Assembly: GCA_015179025.1 (NCBI GenBank)
Contig: WHUX01000022.1
Span: 62,001-126,000, forward strand
Reading direction: 5' to 3'
Length of the DNA stretch: 64,000 nucleotides
From: Terfezia claveryi
Lineage: Eukaryota > Ascomycota > Pezizomycetes > Pezizales > Pezizaceae
The translations under genes were made by a program, and so were the position numbers. Under the pieces are notes generated by a model. That model saw only the letters and a program-made list of their open reading frames with translations. It was not told the origin of the DNA and searched no databases. Within the stretch, counting starts at the first letter, position 1. Every line of letters starts with the position of its first letter. Shown piece after piece: positions 58,304 to 64,000 of the stretch.

Positions 58304-58899
58304 GTTATCGTAGAGGGTCTGGTGCCATTATTAGCGTTTTCTTACGCCACTTTGGCAACGGCTTAGTGACCCGTGAAAACTTGCCCTCTTTCAACGGCAC
58401 TTAGAGAAACTTTAGTCTTTGATTGTTTCTGTTGGTAGTTTTCACGGTAATACATACATCATCGCACAAAAGATGCATGTATACGCTTATTAGTAGTGGC
58501 GGCTATACATGACAACATATTTACATACTGCTAAAGCACGCAAACCTAACGGTATGCTCAAGACGCTTATTCGGCCAAGCAATACATACAATTGAATATA
58601 TACACACATATCACTCTTGCTCTAATACTCCTACTCTTTGTTTATTATGAATTCTTCTTAATTGAACCTATTTGATTCATGCTGCTGGAACACTTTTCAA
58701 TAATGGTTGGTATGAAGCGGAAGAACTGGAGACCTAAAAGAAAACCCAGTGGAATCTCTAAAGGTATTGAAGCCTGTTTTATCAACCTATGTGCAAGAGT
58801 ATTGCCTCAAGGAAGTTAATTAGCTAATGGACAATAGGAATACTAAATACAACTTCCTTGTTGAATTCCATATAAATTTTTACCTCAGAATCCGTTGAA

Positions 58900-59130
58900 T
58901 CCTACATCGCCGAATTCAAATGCTCTGTTGAATCTCACACAGACCTTGCAATTATGCTGTTGGATTCCACGCAACTTTATTGAATCCCACGCAGATCTAG
59001 CAATTGTGCCGTTGGATTCCATGCAACTTTGGCTCAGAACACGATTGCCCCGTTGAATCCCATGCAGAGATCTAGCAATTGTGCCGTTGGATTCCACGCA
59101 ACTTTGGCTCAGAACACAATTGCCCCGTTA
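58900..59130. repeat. ~75-bp tandem repeats within the TIR element
   Basis: Repeats of GTTGAATCCCACGCAGA, CTAGCAATTGTGCCGTTGGA, TTCCACGCAACTTTGGCTCA and GAACACAATTGCCCC, two to three diverged copies. Confidence 0.7.
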
Positions 59131-59292
59131 TAAAGGCACTTCTCGTCCTAGCGGAGGAACAACCGAGCAACCGATAATATGCTAAAAAGCCGTGTGCATA
59201 GAGAAAGCTACAATCCACCCCATTCATCCATGCATTTTCCATCCTTTCTACCAGAACCTGCTATTTCGCTCCTTCTTAGACTACAAAATTCC

Positions 59293-59311
59293 TAGTCTCG
59301 GCACCCGACCC
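59293..59311 (+). mobile_element. TAGTCT micro-insertion (about 19 bp)
   Basis: Core TAGTCTCGGCACCCGACCC with flanks CAAAATTCC and TCGAATTCC (6 of 9). The core is the same as the start of the 33-bp insertion at 42915. Confidence 0.45.
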
Positions 59312-59394
59312 TCGAATTCCTCATTCCATATGCTAACAACAAAAACGCTGAACTCCTTAGCCTTTCTGAGTCCATCTGACGCTCGCTTATCTTT

Positions 59395-59525
59395 AACACT
59401 TGCCCATGATAATGCTCGCCTGCTCACTTGCCCATGCTAATGCTCGCTTGCTTGCCCGTGCTAATGTCCATGATAATGCTCGCCTGCTCACTTGCCCGTG
59501 CTAATGCTCGCTCGCTGCTTGCTCG
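59395..59525. repeat. CTTGCCCATGCTAATGCTCG-type tandem repeats
   Basis: Irregular tandem units combining ACTTGCCCRTGMTAATGCTC, GCCTGCTC and GCTTGCTT, about 130 bp, within the TIR element. Confidence 0.8.
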
Positions 59526-60291
59526 CTTGCCCTCAAACACACTTCCCTGAGGCAATACTCTTGCACATAGGCTTTAGTAACGTGAGGTTAAAGCTTATGT
59601 GAGGAGCCATACGAATAGTGAAGAGGTGAAGAGAATAGTAGCTATCGACCTACTGTGATCTAATCCGATGTCCTAATAAGTAGCAAATACACCTTTGTAT
59701 GAACGAGCAACATCACATATATATACACATGAGGTCATATAAAGCATATATATGTTCGTATGTGCAGAACCTTAACACAAGTGAAGGGCATGTGGATCTG
59801 ACGGTATAGCTAGGAATGGGCTAAATGACATTCTAACACGTACTATAAGTGATTGGTGGTAGCGATGATGTATCTATTACCGTGAAAACTACCAACAGAA
59901 ACAATAAGACTAAAGTTTCTCTAAGTGCCGTTGAAAGAGGGCAAGTTTTCACGGGTCGCTCAGCCGTTGCCACTTTCAACAGCGACTAAAAAGTGGCCTA
60001 AGAAAACGCTAATAATGGCACCAGACCCTCTACGATAACTACGAGGGTCTGACTCCCGTCAACCTACATTCTAGACATCCCGTCTCCAGCAACCTCTCGA
60101 CCTTCTCTCCCACTCACTCATCCCCCATATTCCCACACTATCTTCCCCCTCCTTCCTCCTCCGCCTCGCTGCTACTCTTCATCCCTCCCTTCTAGCAGCC
60201 TACTCCATTTATAAGTCACTGAGGGAGTATCCTCCTCCTCCTCCTCCTACCCATTCATCCATCAGTCAGTCAAAGCAATCAACAGACTATC

Positions 60292-62266
60292 ATGGCAACT
60301 GCAAGTGAAGCTTGGTTTAAGATCATCAACCCTGAGAGCAAATGGGACCTGGTGACACTGGAAGGGATTAAATATGTGGCCCACTCAAGGAAGCAATCAA
60401 AAAAGAAATAGCACCTGAATTAAGTGCTTATCCTACTAATCGCCTTACAATCAAGGCCAAGAAAGAAAAAGACGACGACGACAACGAGGCAAAAGAGCTC
60501 GACGAGACAGAGCAGCTTGCATCGGCTTTAAAGGAGCATGGTACTTGGTTGTTGGTATATGTTCCATCTGGTAAGTGAGACTTATTTCGTTTTAATACTG
60601 TATCATAGCTATCTTGTGTTTTAGTACATCGAAGATCATTTCATTGTTATCCTCAGCCGTCCTACCCTACTAACATGATTTAGTGCGCTATGTTTCTACG
60701 CAACCCCTCTCTTATCCTTCCGATTCAGATGAAGGGCCGGACAGTATGGTGATAATATCCCCTGACCGGATGAAGTTCATCGAACAATATATGACGGACC
60801 ACCGTTTTGTTCTGATACGCAGCCCACCATATTCAGGCAAAAGCACACTTGGACAATTGATCAGAGACAGCCTCATTTCACAGGGTCACAGGGCATACTA
60901 TATCTCACTTGCTGGTATTCAGGGAAGAGATGCTCTCTTTAACAAAGAACCCTTCCAACGTTTCTGGCAGACGCGGATCGGGTACACCTGGGATGAAATT
61001 TCAGCCAGTGAAGATTCCATGAGCATCATCATCGACGAGGCACAAGTAATCTACGGCAATGTTGCTCCTTTTTTTTGGGGTAGCTTGAAAGGATTGATGT
61101 CTGACACCAAGAAGAATGCCTCTCTCCGCATCACTCTACTGGCCTTGTATGACCCATTAATCATCCAACAAATAACCCCAATCAGTTTCCTTTACACTCT
61201 TGGACTGGACACACTCCGCCTAAGAAGGGATGAATTCAACCAGCTTTTGGAAAGATTTGTGGAACATCGGCATACCATAGGCAGTCCCAACTTTGAAATC
61301 CCGCAATCCGTTCAAGATGCGATTTTTAGCTTAACCGGTGGGCATGCAGGTCTTTGCCGCACTACATTAAGATATCTACGCCACAATTATCCTGATGGGC
61401 CTGCGGCCACGGTGACTATGTTACGTGACCTTACCTCAGCAGACTTCAAGATAAACCTAACTAAAACTCGTGCATTTCATTGGATTCAGAACTGGAACCC
61501 GAGCCCTACAGAAACCGAGCTTCTGCGAAGAATTCTGCTCCTCTGTGATGCCGAGTCATGCGTTAGTGTGGACTTAATCGCCAATCCAGCTACATATAAC
61601 TTCGTACGATCAGGAATCTTGACCATGGTCGATAATAAATTCCAATTTAGTGCTCCCATCATGCGGATGATCTTAATCCATCTGCTGTTTACTGCTCCTG
61701 GTGGCTCCCTAAGATCAGAATCAATATCATTCCAAGAATTTCTAATCAGAACTATCGAACGGATGGATCCATCTATGCTACAAACATCACTAGGTCTCGG
61801 GCAGACGTCCCGGCTTCTGGAAAGAACCTGGCAGATGGGATGGTATAAGGCAGCAACAACCGCTGTTCCTCTCCATGCAACAGTCAGTGCAGACGTTGGA
61901 GCTATTTTCGGTTCTGTTGGGTATTTGGACTTCTATGTCAACGGGGATTTGAATTGGGGAATTGAGCTGTTGCGGGAAGGGGACCGTATGAAACAGCATG
62001 CCAAAAGGTTTATCGAGGATGGGGCCTATGCTGTAATTCCTCTAACGGAGTGGGTAATCATCGACTTTCGTCACCATTCAAAAGCAGTTCAGGACCCCCG
62101 GCCTAACTTCTTTTTTTTTTTTTTTTTTTTTAAAACTCAGTACTCCTATGCAGCCCCGAGGCCTAACTTCTTATATGCATTATACGAGGACGACTACAAC
62201 ATAATCACATTGAAACAACTCGGCCATGCGGACCAGAAACTTGTTTTAAAGGGTATAGATATGTAA
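60292..62266 (+). CDS. Crinkler-type (CR) effector: ubiquitin-like header, P-loop NTPase, REase-fold nuclease; N-terminal frameshift
   Basis: Three parts match the CR (Crinkler-RHS-type) architecture. The N-terminal header (60292-60570) is a short ubiquitin-like region ending in a LLVYVPS motif. A 113-bp intron (60571-60683, GTAAGT, ctaac branch, TTTAG) leads in phase to the main exon. That exon has a Walker A SPPYSGKST and Walker B SIIIDEA, as in STAND-like NTPases, then a C-terminal block (DFYVNGDLNWGIELLREG, KQHAKRF, WVIIDFR) typical of the REase-superfamily domain of CR proteins. Such proteins act as intracellular or host-directed effectors. A one-base shift between about 60358 and 60384 breaks the header frame (stop at 60409), so the copy may be inactive, or the sequence may have an error. 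A LINE micro-tail added 20 in-frame codons near the C-terminus. Confidence 0.8.
62113..62159 (-). mobile_element. LINE micro-tail inserted in frame in the CR gene
   Basis: T-run then AAAACTCAGTACTCCTATGC and AGCCCCGA: the reversed last ~30 bp of the LINE plus poly-A. It is flanked by exact copies of GGCCTAACTTCTT (62100-62112 and 62160-62172). Net gain is 60 bp, no stop, frame kept; it encodes a poly-Phe run. Confidence 0.9.
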
Positions 62267-62640
62267 CTCTTTTTTCTGTACCCCCTCCGTTTCTTTTTTT
62301 TAGGTATTGTATCGGACACATGAGGTACGTAGAAACACTGGAGCATTCCTTCGTCCTCCCGTTCCCAAAGACTTTACCAGAAAACAAACAAAACAAAAGA
62401 GGCATATCTGAAACCGTCGATTGGAAGCTGTCCATTTTGCTAAAAACCCTTCAAGTAAGCTGAGGCGTTATCGAATCACCTAGAGAACAAACATCCCAAT
62501 CAGGAACGTCAGCAAAGAAAGAGAAGACCGCATCATTCTCAATCAGACGTACAAAGTCACCCCTTGGTCGCAAATGAAACCTTAACCAACAACGAGGAGC
62601 CTTTAGCAAACGAGGATTTGTTTATACAAATATTATCAAG

Positions 62641-62930
62641 CTTTAATGATTTCCCATTGGAGGAGCCAGCTTTTGTCGTTTCGTTATGATAGTGCTGTCC
62701 TCAATTTGTTTATAAATGGCGAGAATATGGCTAAATAGCTTGGTAATATGTTGTCGTAATTCGGCAGTGTTGCCTTCCACACTCGTATGCAGACCCCATA
62801 GGGAAACTGGTGGTCCTTTGTTTACCGAGACATGCGACTTTTCCCCTTGATCCAACCGTAGAAATACCCAAACATCACCGGTCGTAACAATACCGAAAAG
62901 ATGTTGTGTCCCGTAGTGAACTTTACAAAC
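62641..62930 (-). CDS. C-terminal fragment of a nuclease-like family (GIVTTGDVW motif)
   Basis: Open minus-strand frame of about 95 codons to the stop at 62641. It contains LFGIVTTGDVWVFLRL, a motif recurring in fungal PD-(D/E)XK-like and effector-associated proteins (YGxVTTGxxWxFxxL), then a helical segment (LRQHITKLFSHILAIYKQIE) and a basic end. There is no start codon upstream, so it is a last exon or a truncated copy. It converges tail-to-tail on the CR gene. Family assignment rests on the motif from memory. Confidence 0.45.
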
Positions 62931-63404
62931 TTAATCCATATTCAGTATCACTGTTTTCTTTGCATCACGAAAAATTCCAGTTTGCCAATTTGGCGTCCGG
63001 TGGCATCCTGTGCCTCCGTAACATTTTGGCATCCCCTGGCTTCCGTGGCGTCTGGATGACCTCCCTTCAGCATATGGCGCCAGGTACCTCTGGTGTTTCC
63101 CAGACGCCCAGGCATGGTAGGAGGGCGTTCCACCCCAGCCCTCTTAGTTCACTGGCCTTGCCTTAGTTGTTCTGTGCGGAATGGATGGATCTTTATCTTC
63201 CCTACAATGAAAGCCTGTTACGTCCACCGAAGCCTACTGCAAAGAAGCATTGTAAACGTCCATGGGATTGTGAAATGTGTATGTACATGAAAGGTTATCC
63301 TATCGGAGGGAGGGCTCGAACGTTCGTCCACCTCCACATATTGGGTGGCAACCGCTGGCCATATTGCCTCTAACTAACGCAGGCCCACCCACGACAGTAG
63401 AAAT
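62931..63404. other. intergenic before the minisatellite
   Basis: Includes a patch of GGCATCC/GGCGTC-rich short repeats (about 62985-63060). No supported gene. Confidence 0.45.
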
Positions 63405-63955
63405 CGGAGCAATGGAAATACAGACATCGTAGCCATGGAAGTAGAGACATCGGAGCAATGGAAACACAGACATCGGAGCCAGGGAAATAGAGATATCGGA
63501 GCCATGGAAACACAGAGATCGGGGCCAGGGAAATAGAGACGTGGGAGCCATTGAAATAGAGACGTCGGTGCCATGGAAATAGAGACGTCGGTGCCATGGA
63601 AATAGAGACATCGGAGCAATGGAAACACAGCGATCGGGGCCAGGGAAATGGAGACATCGGAGCCATGGAAATAGAGACGTCGGAGCCATGGAAATAGAGA
63701 CATCGGAGCAATGGAAATACAGAGATCGGGGCCAGGGAAATAGAGACGTCGGAGCCATTGAAATAGAGACGTCGGAGCCATTGAAATAGAGACGTCGGAG
63801 CCATGGAAATAGAGTCATCGGAGCAATGGAAATAGAGACATCGGGGCCAGAGAAATAGAGACGTCGGAGCCATGGAAATAGAGACGTCGGAGCCATGGAA
63901 AACAGAGACGTCGGAGCCATGGAAATAGAGGCGTCGCAGCCATGGAAACTGCTGA
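63405..63955. repeat. 23-bp minisatellite, about 24 copies
   Basis: Units of GAAATAGAGACGTCGGAGCC plus ATG or ATT run to 63955, with variants (ACATCGGAGCAATGG, AGATCGGGGCCAGGG) arranged in a higher-order order. Because 23 is not a multiple of 3, all three minus-strand frames stay open and give a 23-residue peptide repeat (MAPTSLF-PWLRRLYF-NGSDVSIS) in each. Confidence 0.95.
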
Positions 63956-64000
63956 TGAACTCTGTGAGATAGGTTAGTTATGGGTGCACATATCGGAGGT

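Larger units (their letters stand above)
58293..60050. mobile_element. 1.76-kb element with ~160-bp inverted ends
   Basis: The left end (58293-58450) and right end (59877-60050) are inverted copies: both contain GAGGGTCTGGTGCCATTATT, cttacgccactttggca-like, GGCACTTAGAGAAACTTTAG and GTTGGTAGTTTTCACGGTAA in opposite orientation. Each end starts with a local palindrome AGACCCTCGTAG..TATCGTAGAGGGTCT. The interior has tandem repeats but no transposase, so a non-autonomous DNA element is likely. It ends about 240 bp before the CR effector gene. Confidence 0.75.

Noticed and set aside
63300..63920. Long minus-strand frames as a repeat protein gene
   Set aside because: The 23-bp repeat keeps all three frames open; no start context, splice sites or non-repeat domain support a real gene.

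Overview
The window looks like a gene-poor, transposon-rich stretch of a filamentous ascomycete chromosome. Pezizomycetes (truffle-like) is my tentative guess. The support is short introns (about 50-113 bp) with GTAAGT/GTATGT donors and CTAAC-like branch sites, an intron-containing tRNA-Lys, a multi-exon LaeA-like methyltransferase, a MARVEL membrane protein, a Crinkler-type (CR) effector gene, Tad-like LINE remains and a decayed Ty3/Gypsy element. Exon structures were worked out by eye from splice signals and reading-frame continuity and have no RNA support.

Layout. 1-4.5 kb: long inverted-repeat element, then a 5'-truncated LINE with an intact RNase H domain. 6.4-8.2 kb: frameshifted repeat-bearing gene (minus). 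10-10.9 kb: Gln/Tyr/Met-rich protein with paired Cys motifs. 12.5 kb: LINE tail. 15.2-19.1 kb: small genes, a palindrome and a MITE. 19.2-21.7 kb: the best multi-exon gene missed by simple ORF calling, a 693-residue tail-anchored protein with three N-terminal PAM2-like motifs. 22.2-24.2 kb: decayed relatives or neighbours of it. 25.6-26.5 kb: Gypsy integrase relic split by a solo LTR. 28.8-32.7 kb: LINE graveyard. 33 kb: a long frame broken by one stop. 36.7-38.6 kb: 545-bp inverted duplication. 41.1-41.9 kb: MARVEL protein. 49-50.7 kb: methyltransferase. 53.5 kb: tRNA. 55.5-57.2 kb: 590-residue unknown protein. 58.3-60.1 kb: TIR element. 60.3-62.9 kb: CR effector plus a second nuclease-like fragment. 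63.4-63.95 kb: 23-bp minisatellite.

The most unusual signal is a dispersed set of tiny insertions (9-33 bp) that nearly always begin TAGTCTGG or TAGTCTCG and are flanked by 9-bp direct repeats. Seven loci have perfect 9/9 duplications and about ten more are imperfect. Two copies have a second copy inserted inside them. They look like footprints or extreme deletion derivatives of a DNA transposon with 9-bp target duplications, or like an undescribed micro-insertion process. A second theme is LINE insertions cut down to about 50 bp, one of them an in-frame 60-bp gain in the CR effector gene.
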